A stretch of DNA of 64,000 bases. It comes from Streptomyces spinoverrucosus. Lineage in GTDB: Bacteria > Actinomycetota > Actinomycetes > Streptomycetales > Streptomycetaceae. The position numbers and the translations under genes were made by a program. This document shows, piece by piece, positions 50,372 through 59,393 of the stretch. The notes beneath the pieces were generated by a model. That model did no database searches, was not told the DNA's origin, and saw only the letters and a list, made by a program, of their open reading frames with translations. The stretch lies in assembly GCF_015712165.1 (NCBI RefSeq), contig NZ_JADPZX010000001.1, forward strand, positions 4,786,001 to 4,850,000, read 5' to 3'. Position 1 is the first letter of the stretch; every line of letters begins with the position of its first letter.

Positions 50372-51940
50372 GTGTTCCGCAGCGAGTACGCAGACGTCCC
50401 GGCCGTAGAACTCCCCATCCACGAGGCCGTACTGGGCCGCGCCGCCGAGTTCGGTGAGGCACCCGCGCTCATCGACGGCACGGACGGCACCACCCTCACC
50501 TACGAGCAACTCGACCGCTTCCACCGGCGCGTCGCCGCCGCCCTGGCCGAGACCGGCGTCCGCAAGGGCGACGTCCTCGCCCTGCACAGCCCGAACACGA
50601 TCGCCTTCCCCACGGCGTTCTACGCCGCCACGCGCGCGGGTGCCGCGGTCACCACCGTGCACCCGCTCGCCACGGCCGAGGAGTTCGCCAAGCAGCTGCA
50701 CGACTCGGCCGCCCGCTGGATCGTCACCGTCTCACCCCTGCTGGACACCGCCCGCAGGGCCGCCGAACTCGCGGGCGGCGTCAAGGAGATCTTCGTCTGC
50801 GACAGCGCCCCCGGCCACCGCTCGCTGATCGACATGCTGGCCTCCACGGCCCCCGAACCGCAGGTCGCCATCGACCCCGTGGCGGACGTGGCGGCCCTGC
50901 CGTACTCCTCCGGCACCACCGGCACCCCCAAGGGCGTGATGCTCACCCACCGGCAGATCGCCACCAACCTCGCCCAGCTCGAACCGGCGGTCTCCGCGGG
51001 CCCCGGCGACCGCATCCTGGCCGTTTTGCCCTTTTTTCACATCTACGGCCTCACCGCCCTGATGAACGCGCCCCTGAGGGTGGGCGCCACGGTCGTCGTA
51101 CTGCCCCGCTTCGACCTGGAGCAGTTCCTCGCCGCCATCCAGAACCACCGCATCACCGGCCTGTACGTCGCCCCGCCGATCGTCCTCGCCCTCGCCAAAC
51201 ACCCGGCGGTCGCCCAGTACGACCTGTCGTCCCTGAAGTACGTCATCAGCGCCGCCGCCCCCCTGGACGCGAACCTCGCCGCCGCCTGCTCCCGCCGCCT
51301 GAACCTGCCGCCGGTCGGCCAGGCGTACGGCATGACGGAACTGTCCCCGGGCACCCACGTCGTGCCCCTGGACGCCATGGCGGACGCCCCGCCCGGCACC
51401 GTCGGCCGGCTCATCGCCGGCACCGAGATGCGGATCGTCTCCCTCGACGACCCCGGCAAGGACCTCGACGCCGGCGAGGCCGGCGAGATCCTCATCCGCG
51501 GCCCCCAGGTCATGAAGGGCTACCTGGGCCGCCCCGACGACACCGCCGCCATGATCGACGCCGACGGCTGGCTGCACACCGGGGACGTCGGATACGTCGA
51601 CGCCGACGGCTGGCTGTTCGTCGTGGACCGCGTCAAGGAACTGATCAAGTACAAGGGCTTCCAGGTGGCCCCCGCCGAACTGGAGGCCCTGCTCCTCACC
51701 CACCCGGGCATCGCCGACGCCGCCGTCATCGGCGTCTACAACGAGGACGGAAACGAGGTCCCGCGCGCGTACGTCGTCCGCCAGCGCACCGCGCCCGACC
51801 TCACCGAGAACGAGGTCATGATGCACGTCGCCGAACGCGTCGCCCCCTACAAACGCGTCCGCCAGGTCACCTTCATCGACGGTGTGCCCCGCGCCGCCTC
51901 CGGGAAGATACTGCGCCGCCAACTCCGGGAGGGCGCGTGA
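50372..51940 (+). CDS. AMP-forming acyl/aryl-CoA ligase (4-coumarate:CoA ligase-like)
   Basis: 522 residues from GTG 50372, preceded by GAGGAGG (GTG 50354 would lie on top of that site). Adenylate-forming enzyme: P-loop SSGTTGTPKGVMLTH (about residue 179), VLPFFHIYGLTALMNAP, QAYGMTELSPGTHVVP, GEILIRGPQVMKGYLGRPDD, DGWLHTGDVGYVDADGWLFV, hinge DRVKELIKYKGFQVAPAELE, and catalytic Lys in PRAASGKILRRQLRE. Length and placement match the S. coelicolor ligase SCO4383 (by memory), which activates cinnamate and 4-coumarate in vitro. In this operon the physiological acid may be different. Confidence 0.92.
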   Translation: MFRSEYADVPAVELPIHEAVLGRAAEFGEAPALIDGTDGTTLTYEQLDRFHRRVAAALAETGVRKGDVLALHSPNTIAFPTAFYAATRAGAAVTTVHPLATAEEFAKQLHDSAARWIVTVSPLLDTARRAAELAGGVKEIFVCDSAPGHRSLIDMLASTAPEPQVAIDPVADVAALPYSSGTTGTPKGVMLTHRQIATNLAQLEPAVSAGPGDRILAVLPFFHIYGLTALMNAPLRVGATVVVLPRFDLEQFLAAIQNHRITGLYVAPPIVLALAKHPAVAQYDLSSLKYVISAAAPLDANLAAACSRRLNLPPVGQAYGMTELSPGTHVVPLDAMADAPPGTVGRLIAGTEMRIVSLDDPGKDLDAGEAGEILIRGPQVMKGYLGRPDDTAAMIDADGWLHTGDVGYVDADGWLFVVDRVKELIKYKGFQVAPAELEALLLTHPGIADAAVIGVYNEDGNEVPRAYVVRQRTAPDLTENEVMMHVAERVAPYKRVRQVTFIDGVPRAASGKILRRQLREGA

Positions 51941-52671
51941 CCCTGATCGGCCGCACACGCGCGCGGGGAGTCGAAACGCTCACCCTCGACTCCCCGGCCA
52001 ACCGCAACGCCCTGTCGGCCGCGCTGGTCGGCGAACTCGCCGACGCGCTCGCCGACTGCGGCAAGGACGGCGACGTACGCGCGATCGTCCTCACCCACAC
52101 CGGCAACACCTTCTGCGCCGGCGCCGACCTGCGCGACCCGCCCGACCCGGACGCCCTCGTCGGCCTGCTCCGGCAGATCGTCGAGCTGCCCAAGCCGGTC
52201 GTCGCCCGCGTCACCGGACACGTACGGGCGGGCGGCCTGGGCCTGCTGGGCGCCTGCGACATAGCGGTGGCGTCCGGCGAGGCCACCTTCGCGTTCACGG
52301 AGGTCCGCATCGGCGCCGCCCCCGCCGTCATCTCGCTGCCGCTGCTGCCGCGCACCGACCCGCGCGCCCTCGCCCGCCACTACCTCACCGGCGAACGCTT
52401 CGACGCCGCCGAGGCGACCCGGATCGGGCTGATCACCGCGACCGGCGACGACGCCGACGACGTACTCGAACCGATCCTGGACGGCCTGCGACGCTCCGCC
52501 CCGCAGGCCCTGGCCGAGACGAAACGGCTGCTCACGGCTAAAGTGCTGCGGACATTCGACCGGGACGCGGCGGAACTGACCGCCCTCTCGGCCCGGATGT
52601 TCGCCTCCGCCGACGCCCGCGAGGGCATGACGGCCTTCCTCGAACGACGGGATCCGCCATGGGTGCTGTGA
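51937..52671 (+). CDS. Enoyl-CoA hydratase, methylglutaconyl/isohexenylglutaconyl-like
   Basis: 244 residues, GTGA overlap with the ligase gene. Crotonase fold: LDSPANRNALSAALVGELAD, oxyanion-hole strand NTFCAGADLRDPPD (about residue 65), VTGHVRAGGLGLLGACDIAV, then FAFTEVRIGAAPAVISLPLL. The G(A/L)APAVIS segment is typical of LiuC/AtuE hydratases, which act after methylcrotonyl- or geranyl-CoA carboxylase, in contrast to GGGGT of fatty-acid crotonases. This supports a branched-chain or isoprenoid pathway. Confidence 0.88.
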   Translation: MTLIGRTRARGVETLTLDSPANRNALSAALVGELADALADCGKDGDVRAIVLTHTGNTFCAGADLRDPPDPDALVGLLRQIVELPKPVVARVTGHVRAGGLGLLGACDIAVASGEATFAFTEVRIGAAPAVISLPLLPRTDPRALARHYLTGERFDAAEATRIGLITATGDDADDVLEPILDGLRRSAPQALAETKRLLTAKVLRTFDRDAAELTALSARMFASADAREGMTAFLERRDPPWVL

Positions 52672-53297
52672 ACCCGGTCGACACGGTCACGCCGGTGACC
52701 GCCGTGGACCGTGTCGACCGCGTGCCCAAACAGGACCGCAGCCGGGCCACCCGGCAGCGGCTCCTCGAAGCCGCCGTGGCCTGCCTCGCCGAACACGGCT
52801 GGGCGGGCTCCACGGTCACCGTCGTCGCCGAACGCGCCGGCGTGTCCCGCGGCGCCGCCCAGCACCACTTCCCGACCCGCGAAGACCTGTTCACGGCCGC
52901 CGTGGAGTACGTCGCCGAGGAACGCTCCACCGCCCTGCGGGCCCTGTTCCCGCAGGGCGCGACAGACGACCGCAGAGCCGTCGTCTCGGCCCTCGTCGAC
53001 CTCTACACCGGCCCCCTGTTCCGCGCCGCCCTCCACCTCTGGGTCGCCGCCTCCAACGAGGACCAGCTCCGCCCCCGCGTCACCGAACTGGAGGCCCGCG
53101 TCGGCCGCGAAACCCACCGCATAGCCGTCGACCTCCTCAACGCGGACGAGTCCCGACCAGGCGTACGCGAAACGGTCCAGGGCCTACTGGACATGGCCCG
53201 CGGCCTCGGCCTCGCCAACCTCCTCACCGACGACGGCCAGCGCCGCGAGCGGGTCGTGACCCAGTGGGCCGAGTTGCTGGACGAGGCGCTCGGCTGA
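52659..53297 (+). CDS. TetR-family regulator of the acyl-CoA catabolic operon
   Basis: 212 residues from ATG 52659, overlapping the hydratase gene by 13 bp. HTH: RATRQRLLEAAVACLAEHGW then TVVAERAGVSRGAAQHHFPT; ligand domain LFRAALHLWVAASNEDQLRP and LDMARGLGLANLL. The first ~20 residues (repeats of TV, PV, DRV) come from a DNA palindrome at 52675-52720 and may be untranslated; GTG 52722 would give a standard start, MPKQDRSRATRQ. Probably responds to an acyl-CoA intermediate (AtuR/LiuR/PsrA-like role). Confidence 0.88.
   Translation: MGAVNPVDTVTPVTAVDRVDRVPKQDRSRATRQRLLEAAVACLAEHGWAGSTVTVVAERAGVSRGAAQHHFPTREDLFTAAVEYVAEERSTALRALFPQGATDDRRAVVSALVDLYTGPLFRAALHLWVAASNEDQLRPRVTELEARVGRETHRIAVDLLNADESRPGVRETVQGLLDMARGLGLANLLTDDGQRRERVVTQWAELLDEALG
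52675..52720. promoter_or_regulatory. Long inverted repeat at the start of the TetR gene
   Basis: CGGTCGACACGGTC (52675-52688) and GACCGTGTCGACCG (52707-52720): perfect 14-bp arms, 18-nt spacer that itself holds CGGTGACCG. It is either a TetR autoregulatory operator or an RNA stem directly before GTG 52722. Confidence 0.6.
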
Positions 53298-53305
53298 GGG
53301 CGTTG

Positions 53306-53328
53306 CGCCAGTACACCGACGACTGGCG
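53306..53328. terminator. Bidirectional hairpin between the TetR and pdxH genes
   Basis: CGCCAGT (53306-53312) and ACTGGCG (53322-53328) flank a 9-nt loop in the 36-bp convergent gap. Confidence 0.55.
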
Positions 53329-53333
53329 TCTCC

Positions 53334-54008
53334 TCACGGACTCAGCCGCTCCACCCGCCAGCCCCCGTCCTGCTCCGCCACGTACCGCAGACGGTCGTGC
53401 AGGCGGTTCTCCCGGCCCTGCCAGAACTCCACCGACTGCGGCGCCACCCGGAAACCGCCCCAGTTCGGCGGCACCGGGACCTGCTCGCCCTCCGGATAGC
53501 GGGCCGCCAGCTCGGCGTACGAGGCGTCCAGGTCGGCGCGCGTGGCGATCACCGACGACTGTGCGCTCGCCCAGGCCCCGAGCTGGGAGCCGTGCGGGCG
53601 GGTGCGGAAGTACGCGGCGGTCTCGTCCCGGCCGGTGCGCCGCGCCACGCCCGTGACGATGACCTGGCGGGCCATCGTGTACCAGGGGAACAGCAGCGAG
53701 ACGTACGGGTTCTCCGCGAGATCGCGCGCCTTGCGGGAGTCGTAGTTGGTGTAGAAGACGAAGCCGGTGTCGTCGAAGTGCTTCAGCAGCACCGTACGGG
53801 AGCTGGGCCGCCCCTCCGCGTCGGCCGTGGAGACGACCATGGCGTTCGGCTCGAACAGCCGGCCCTCCGTCGCGGCCTGCTTGAACCAGCGTGCGAACTG
53901 CTCGACCGGGGTCGCGGCCAGCTCGGTCTCGGAGAGTCCCTCCGCCCGGTAGTGCTTGCGCATCGCGGCGGGATCGGGCGCTGCGGGGACGGCGTCTTCG
54001 TCGGTCAC
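53334..54008 (-). CDS. pdxH: Pyridoxamine 5'-phosphate oxidase
   Basis: 224 residues, GTG 54008. FMN enzyme making pyridoxal 5'-phosphate. Signs: [40 protein letters not shown] then [38 protein letters not shown], the FMN/PLP region [15 protein letters not shown], and the C-terminal [20 protein letters not shown] then ENRLHDRL. Divergent from the citrate-synthase-like gene across 323 bp; the far side of that gap contains three ~10-bp CACACATCCG-like direct repeats (54289-54319). Confidence 0.95.
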   Translation of the reverse strand: MTDEDAVPAAPDPAAMRKHYRAEGLSETELAATPVEQFARWFKQAATEGRLFEPNAMVVSTADAEGRPSSRTVLLKHFDDTGFVFYTNYDSRKARDLAENPYVSLLFPWYTMARQVIVTGVARRTGRDETAAYFRTRPHGSQLGAWASAQSSVIATRADLDASYAELAARYPEGEQVPVPPNWGGFRVAPQSVEFWQGRENRLHDRLRYVAEQDGGWRVERLSP

Positions 54009-54331
54009 GCGGTCATCTTGCCGTACACACGGCGGCCGTTCGGAAAGGTGGCGTTCGTCACGGACTGGCACTGAGTGCCGTCGCCTCTCCCCAAGGGTGG
54101 CACTCGGGGATATCGTGCAGATGCCGTTCCAGTTGGGTGACCGCGCGCCCCACGGGGCATCACCCCAGTGACCGCCCAGGACCGCGAGTCTCGCAACCGA
54201 CCGTGGATCCGCCGGGCGATCGCCCGCTTCCACCCGGGGTTGCCGCACCCAAGCCCCGTCGCCACAACCAGCCCCGCCCCACAGAACCGCACACACCCGC
54301 ACACATCCGTACACATCCGAGGAGCCGCCTG

Positions 54332-55432
54332 ATGTCCGACTTCGTACCCGGACTCGAGGGAGTCGTCGCGTTCGAGACGGAGATCGCCGAACCGGACAAG
54401 GAGGGCGGCGCCCTCAGGTACCGGGGCGTCGACATCGAGGACCTGGTCGGTCACGTCTCGTTCGGCAACGTCTGGGGCCTGCTCGTCGACGGCGCCTTCA
54501 ACCCCGGCCTGCCGCCCGCCGAGCCCTTCCCCATCCCCGTGCACTCCGGCGACATCCGGGTGGACGTCCAGTCGGCCCTCGCCATGCTCGCGCCGGTGTG
54601 GGGCCTGAAACCCCTCCTCGACATCGACGCCGAGCAGGCCCGCGAGGACCTCGCCCGCGCCGCCGTCATGGCCCTCTCCTACGTCGCCCAGTCCGCCCGC
54701 GGCCAGGGCCGCCCCATGGTCCCGCAGCGCGAGATCGACAAGGCCCAGTCCGTCGTCGAACGCTTCATGATCCGCTGGCGCGGCGAGCCCGACCCGAAGC
54801 ACGTGGCCGCCGTCGACGCCTACTGGACCAGCGCCGCCGAACACGGCATGAACGCCTCCACCTTCACCGCCCGGGTCATCGCCTCCACCGGCGCCGACGT
54901 CGCCGCGGCGCTCTCCGGCGCCGTAGGAGCCATGAGCGGCCCCCTGCACGGCGGCGCCCCCTCCCGGGTCCTCGGCATGATCGAGGAGATCGAACGCACC
55001 GGCGACGCCGAGGCCTACGTCAAGCAGGCCCTCGACAAGGGCGAACGCCTCATGGGCTTCGGCCACCGCGTCTACCGCGCCGAGGACCCCCGAGCCCGCG
55101 TCCTGCGCCGCACGGCCCGCGAACTGGGCGCCCCCCGCTTCGAGGTCGCCGAGGCCCTGGAGAAGGCGGCCCTGGAGGAACTGCACAACCGCCGCCCGGA
55201 CCGCGTCCTCGCCACCAACGTCGAGTTCTGGGCGGCGATCGTCCTGGACTTCGCCGAAGTCCCCGCCCACATGTTCACGTCGATGTTCACCTGCGCCCGC
55301 ACGGCCGGCTGGTCCGCCCACATCCTCGAACAGAAGCGCACGGGCCGCCTGGTCCGCCCCTCGGCCCGCTACATCGGCCCGGGCCCGCGCGACCCCCGCT
55401 CCATCGACGGCTACGAGGCCATCGCCCGCTGA
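54332..55432 (+). CDS. Citrate synthase-like protein (citrate synthase 2 type)
   Basis: 366 residues, ATG 54332 with GAGGAG upstream. Type I citrate synthase fold: [20 protein letters not shown], the active-site His in [15 protein letters not shown] (about residue 206), [20 protein letters not shown] (about 243), [20 protein letters not shown] and the Arg-containing [13 protein letters not shown]. It is shorter than the main GltA and equals the CitA2-type paralogue that follows pdxH in S. coelicolor. The final catalytic Asp is plausible in the NVEF region. Could act as methylcitrate synthase. Confidence 0.9.
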   Translation: MSDFVPGLEGVVAFETEIAEPDKEGGALRYRGVDIEDLVGHVSFGNVWGLLVDGAFNPGLPPAEPFPIPVHSGDIRVDVQSALAMLAPVWGLKPLLDIDAEQAREDLARAAVMALSYVAQSARGQGRPMVPQREIDKAQSVVERFMIRWRGEPDPKHVAAVDAYWTSAAEHGMNASTFTARVIASTGADVAAALSGAVGAMSGPLHGGAPSRVLGMIEEIERTGDAEAYVKQALDKGERLMGFGHRVYRAEDPRARVLRRTARELGAPRFEVAEALEKAALEELHNRRPDRVLATNVEFWAAIVLDFAEVPAHMFTSMFTCARTAGWSAHILEQKRTGRLVRPSARYIGPGPRDPRSIDGYEAIAR

Positions 55433-55453
55433 TCCACGCCCTCTGAACGCAGA

Positions 55454-55516
55454 CGACCCGCGAGTCTGGTTCCTCCAAGGAGGAGCCGGCCGGACGTACC
55501 GGCGACTCGCGGGTCG
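55454..55516. terminator. Branched stem-loop, bidirectional terminator
   Basis: Outer stem: CGACCCGCGAGTC (55454-55466) with GACTCGCGGGTCG (55504-55516), 13 perfect pairs. Enclosed are a hairpin GG-TTCCTCC/GGAGGA-GCC (about 55468-55487) and a smaller CCGG/CCGG hairpin, giving a three-way junction. It ends the citrate-synthase-like transcript and could end the minus-strand micro-gene. Confidence 0.7.
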
Positions 55517-55595
55517 GGTGACTGCGTTGGATTGGCCGACTGCGTGTTTGTCACTCACGCTGGTCCGGCGCCGAACCGAGTACGACGGCGGGCCG

Positions 55596-55634
55596 CTAGC
55601 CCGCAGTCACCTCTTCCGTCCGGTATGTGTACAT
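55596..55634 (-). ncRNA. Candidate micro-gene/small RNA with 12-codon frame
   Basis: On the minus strand, a 17-nt-spaced promoter (55668-55696) is followed by GGAGAGGAGGTGG and an ATG at 55634. The frame encodes MYTYRTEEVTAG and stops at 55596 inside a hairpin GCGGGC-TAGCG-GCCCGC. Transcription would run about 200 nt to the branched terminator at 55454-55516. No larger gene follows on this strand, so the product is either a micropeptide or a regulatory RNA. Apart from this unit, 55517-56131 shows no gene I can support. Confidence 0.35.
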
Positions 55635-55667
55635 CTTCCGAACCACCTCCTCTCCGAAGTGCCTGCA

Positions 55668-55696
55668 ACACTAAGAACTGCTCAGTCACCGATCAA
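55668..55696 (-). promoter_or_regulatory. Candidate promoter of the micro-gene
   Basis: TTGATC (complement of 55691-55696) and TAGTGT (complement of 55668-55673), spacer 17 nt, close to the vegetative consensus TTGACA/TAnnnT of Streptomyces. Confidence 0.45.
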
Positions 55697-56131
55697 CCGA
55701 TTTTCCGGGAACTTGACGCGCCTGTTCCGGGCCGCGCGTTGTAGGCGTAGCCGTCGCCGCGCTGCAGAAGCCGTAGATTCCAGTGGGAAACGTTGAACCG
55801 CACCAGGTCCCCGGTGACAGAGCGAGTGACCTCCCTTCTCGTATGCTGATCAGGCTATTGACCAGCGCAAACGAGGGGGCCGGAAGCGGACGGAATCGCC
55901 TGTTTCGTGCGGATTCCTCGACTTCACCGAACGCATGGCCGACCTTGCTGCTACTGCGGCTTTCGTGGCGCCGGGCGGCCAATGGGGACGGCCTGCGGTC
56001 CACCGAGTCGCGTGGGTTCGTCGAGGTTGACCGGTATGTATGCCTGGGGAGCGGCACGAGTGGGTTGACCTGCGGCTTTCGGTCGTCGAGAGTGAGTGGG
56101 CGGTTGTCGTGCGGTTTCCGGCGTACAACGA

Positions 56132-56151
56132 TTCCCGCAATCTTGCGGGAA
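56132..56151. promoter_or_regulatory. Inverted repeat upstream of the PAS/GAF gene
   Basis: TTCCCGCAA (56132-56140), TC, TTGCGGGAA (56143-56151): perfect 9-bp arms with a 2-nt centre, 92 bp before the GTG. Strong operator candidate; as RNA it would be too tight a loop for a good hairpin. Between it and the gene is a 9-residue frame, MSEPTRRSC (56193-56222), of unknown relevance. Confidence 0.5.
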
Positions 56152-56243
56152 CCATGTGTGGGCTGCGTCACGTTCGAGTTGAATGATTGCAAGTGAGCGA
56201 ACCGACGCGCCGTTCGTGCTGACGCAGCCTGCAGGGGGTCCAG

Positions 56244-57674
56244 GTGAGTGCTTCCCGGCGTAGTGGGACCACGGACGAACTCGGACCGGACGAGCCCGGG
56301 CCGGACGGCCCGGAGGGTTCGGACGGTCCCGAGGGTTCGGGTGGTTCGGATCTGCTTGCCGCCCTGCTGGACGGCATGGACGCGGCGTTGTGCGCCTTCG
56401 ACGCCGACGGGGTGGTGACGCACTGGAACCGCGAGGCCGAGCGGATTCTCGGCTGGGCGGCCCAGGAGGCGGTGGGGCGGCACGGCTTCGCCGGGTGGGC
56501 GGTGCGCAGCGCCGACGCCGAGGAGGTCGAGGGGCGGCTGATGTCCGCCATGCACGCGCCGGGCCGTCAGGTGCACGAGTTCGCGCTGCTGACGAAGGAC
56601 GGCGGGCGGGTGCTCGTGCGCACCCAGTCGGCGGCCGTGCGGGGGCCGGACGGCAAGCCTGCCGGGGTGTACTGCGCCTTCAGTGAGGTGCACGCGCAGA
56701 TCGATCTGGAGCGGTCCATCGCGCTGAGCGAGGCGCTGTTCGAGGACGCGAGCTGGGGAGTCGTCCTCGTCGACGCCGATCTGCGGCCCGCCGTGGTGAA
56801 CGCGCACGCGGCCCGCGCGCTGGGGATCGGGCGTACGTCGGTGCTGGGGCGGCCGCTCGGGGAGTTGCTCGCGCAGGGTGTGGAGGAGTTGGAGAGCGCG
56901 CTCACGCATGTGCTGGCGGAGGGTGCGCCGCCGGCGCCCGCCGAGATCTGGGTGAGCGTGCGTACGCCGGAGGGCGAGAAGCGGCGCTGCTGGCGGAGCG
57001 GTTTCCTGCGGCTGGCCTCGCCGTTGGCGGAGGAACCGGTTCCGCTCGGGGTGGGCTGGATGTTCCAGGACGTGACCGAGGCCAAGCAGGGTGAGCAGGA
57101 GGCGGCGCTGCTGCGGTTCCGCGGCAACCAGCTGCACCGGGCCGCCCGCGCGGCCGCCGAGTGCGAGGATCCGGCGGAGGCGGCGACCGTCCATCTGGAC
57201 TTCGCGCTGGCCGGTTTCGCCGATCACGCGTTGATCGACCGGGTGGCGGGCGGCGCGTTGTCCGATGCCGAGTCCGTGGGGCCGGTCCGGCTGGTGCGAG
57301 TGGCGGGTACGCCCTCGGGAGCGCCGGGGCCGAGTCTGCTCGCGGGCCGGGCCGGACTGCCGACGCGGTACGGCGAGGGGCATCCGGCGTTGCAGTGCGT
57401 GGAGCGGATCGGCACGGTGCGGGCGAGCGTCGGCAGTGTGTCGGCCGAGCAGGCGCGCGCGTGGGCGCTGGCCCGGCAGTGGCCGTCGGACGCGGTCCAC
57501 GCGTTGTGCGCGGTGCTGCGCAGCCGGGGGCGGACGCTGGGTGTCGTGACGTTTCTGCGGGGGAGCGGGCGGAGCGCGTTCGAGCGGTCGGACACGGTGT
57601 ATGCCGAGGACGTGGCCGTACGGATCGCGGCGGAGCTGGACCTGGCGGCGCTGTTGGGTGAGCGCGAGGAGTGA
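56244..57674 (+). CDS. PAS-PAS-GAF sensory protein without output domain
   Basis: 476 residues, GTG 56244. A Gly/Asp/Glu-rich tail (residues 1-35) precedes PAS1 (LLDGMDAALCAFDADGVVTH then WNREAERILGW, residues ~37-150) and PAS2 (LFEDASWGVVLVDADLRPAV, with MFQDVTEAKQ at its end, ~160-285). A GAF-like region (EDPAEAATVHLDFALAGFAD, RTLGVVTFLRGSGRSAFE, DVAVRIAAELDLAALL) ends the protein. The expected PP2C phosphatase or kinase domain is absent. It may signal to a partner encoded elsewhere. Ligand unknown. Confidence 0.8.
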   Translation: MSASRRSGTTDELGPDEPGPDGPEGSDGPEGSGGSDLLAALLDGMDAALCAFDADGVVTHWNREAERILGWAAQEAVGRHGFAGWAVRSADAEEVEGRLMSAMHAPGRQVHEFALLTKDGGRVLVRTQSAAVRGPDGKPAGVYCAFSEVHAQIDLERSIALSEALFEDASWGVVLVDADLRPAVVNAHAARALGIGRTSVLGRPLGELLAQGVEELESALTHVLAEGAPPAPAEIWVSVRTPEGEKRRCWRSGFLRLASPLAEEPVPLGVGWMFQDVTEAKQGEQEAALLRFRGNQLHRAARAAAECEDPAEAATVHLDFALAGFADHALIDRVAGGALSDAESVGPVRLVRVAGTPSGAPGPSLLAGRAGLPTRYGEGHPALQCVERIGTVRASVGSVSAEQARAWALARQWPSDAVHALCAVLRSRGRTLGVVTFLRGSGRSAFERSDTVYAEDVAVRIAAELDLAALLGEREE

Positions 57675-57681
57675 TCCCCGG

Positions 57682-57703
57682 CCCGCCCCGCCGGGAGGGC
57701 GGG
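57682..57703. terminator. Bidirectional terminator
   Basis: CCCGCCC (57682-57688), 8-nt loop, GGGCGGG (57697-57703), in the 31-bp gap between convergent PAS/GAF and SIS genes. Confidence 0.65.
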
Positions 57704-57705
57704 TC

Positions 57706-58461
57706 TCAGCGCCGGTAGAAGATCCGGTCCCCGTACTGCTCCAGCACCCGTCCGTTCCAGTCGTGGCCGCCGTCCACGTTGCCCGAGCGCAGGAGCGGGG
57801 GTTCGATGCCGCGGTTGGCCAGGGTGACGGCCGCTGTGGCCATGACCGCCTGGAGGAGGGCCGCGGTCACCACCGTGGAGGCGGGGGCGAAGGGGGCGGG
57901 GACGGAGTCGTGGGTGAGTTCCGCGTCGCCGACCGCGATCTTCGAGTCGAGGACGATGTCGCAGTGGTCCTTCAGGTACGTCCCGGAGTGGTGCCGTGAC
58001 GTCGTCTCGGTGGCGTACGCCACGGAGGTGACGCCGATGACCCGCACGCCGAGGGCGCGGGCGTTGATCGCCATCTCCACGGGGAGGGCGTTGCGCCCGG
58101 ACAGGGAGATGATCACCAGGGTGTCGCCGGCGCGCAGTGGTGAGCAGTCCAGGACGGCGGCGGCGAGGCCGTCGACCCGCTCCAGGGCGGAGCCGAGCGT
58201 GGCGGGCATGACGTCGACGCCGACGACGCCGGGCACGGCGAGCAGGTTCATCAGGGCGAGCCCGCCGGCGCGGTAGACGACGTCCTGCGCGGCGAGCGAG
58301 GAGTGCCCGGCGCCGAAGGCGAACAGCCGGCCTCCGGAGGCGACGGTGTCGGCGAGCAGTGCGCCGGCGGCCGCGATCGCCTCGGCCTCCTCCTCGCGGA
58401 CGCGCTGCAGCAGACCGATCGCGGCATCGAGATACTGGTCGGCCGGCGTGCTGTCGCCCAT
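57706..58461 (-). CDS. SIS-domain protein, UPF0309 family
   Basis: 251 residues, ATG 58461. Sugar-isomerase fold: helix ADQYLDAAIGLLQRVREEEA, GGRLFAFGAGHSSLAAQDVV then YRAGGLALMN, the phosphosugar loop TLVIISLSGRNALPVEMAIN and GVRVIGVTSVAYATETTSRH. C-terminal motif RGIEPPLLRSGNVDGGHDWN. UPF0309 proteins bind phosphosugars, probably amino-sugar phosphates; the exact reaction is unknown. Divergent from dmdR1 as in S. coelicolor (SCO4393/SCO4394, by memory). Confidence 0.9.
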   Translation of the reverse strand: MGDSTPADQYLDAAIGLLQRVREEEAEAIAAAGALLADTVASGGRLFAFGAGHSSLAAQDVVYRAGGLALMNLLAVPGVVGVDVMPATLGSALERVDGLAAAVLDCSPLRAGDTLVIISLSGRNALPVEMAINARALGVRVIGVTSVAYATETTSRHHSGTYLKDHCDIVLDSKIAVGDAELTHDSVPAPFAPASTVVTAALLQAVMATAAVTLANRGIEPPLLRSGNVDGGHDWNGRVLEQYGDRIFYRR

Positions 58462-58694
58462 CCGAGCTCCTTCGCTCCGTTTGACGCACTGTGTCGCGGA
58501 TCACCGTGCGGTCTGGACCACTGGGATGTCAATACGGGCGTACGGGCTGCGTTCGTGCCGTGCGCCGCGCAGTCACGTATCAGCATGGACCCCCTGGTTT
58601 CGGCGGCGCGGCACGGTTGTCGGTGGTATCCGGCAGAATTGAAGCCAGGGCCAGCGCACGCGCCGGAGAGCGGTCGAGCCTCCGGCAGAGCTAA

Positions 58695-59393
58695 TCAAGG
58701 GGCACGTATGTCCGGACTGATCGACACCACGGAGATGTATCTCCGCACCATCCTTGAACTGGAAGAGGAAGGTGTGGTCCCCATGCGTGCCCGCATCGCC
58801 GAGCGGCTCGACCAGAGCGGGCCGACGGTGAGCCAGACGGTGGCGCGGATGGAGCGCGACGGTCTGGTGTCCGTGGCCAGCGACCGGCACCTGGAGCTCA
58901 CCGACGAGGGCCGTCGGCTGGCGACCCGGGTGATGCGCAAGCACCGTCTGGCCGAGTGTCTGCTCGTCGACGTGATCGGCCTGGAGTGGGAGCAGGTGCA
59001 CGCCGAGGCCTGCCGCTGGGAGCACGTGATGAGCGAGGCCGTGGAGCGCCGGGTCCTGGAGCTGCTGCGCCACCCCACCGAGTCGCCGTACGGCAACCCG
59101 ATCCCGGGCCTGGAGGAGCTGGGCGAGAAGGACGGCGCCGACCCGTTCCTGGACGAGGGCATGGTCTCGCTGGCCGACCTCGACCCGGGCCTGGAGGGCA
59201 AGACCGTCGTCGTGCGCCGGATCGGCGAGCCGATCCAGACGGACGCGCAGCTGATGTACACGCTGCGCCGGGCGGGTGTGCAGCCCGGTTCGGTGGTGAG
59301 TGTGACGGAGTCGGCGGGCGGCGTCCTGGTGGGCAGCGGCGGTGAGGCGGCCGAACTGGAGTCGGACGTCGCCTCCCACGTGTTCGTCGCCAA
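58695..59393 (-). other. adm: Antisense frame adm, opposite dmdR1
   Basis: A 232-codon frame on the minus strand covers essentially all of dmdR1: TTG 59393, beginning MATNTWEATSDSSSAAS, Ser/Thr/Arg-rich throughout, ending ISPDIRAP. In S. coelicolor an antiparallel gene adm overlapping dmdR1 has been reported to make a protein that influences siderophore and antibiotic production. High-GC codon bias creates many such shadow frames, so sequence alone does not prove expression here. Confidence 0.4.

Noticed and set aside
55783..56196. 137-codon plus-strand frame before the PAS/GAF gene
   Set aside because: No ribosome site, no domain, amino-acid usage unlike neighbouring genes; probably leader or intergenic DNA.
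58462..58707. Iron box upstream of dmdR1
   Set aside because: No TTAGGTTAGGCTAACCTAA-like sequence was found between the divergent genes.
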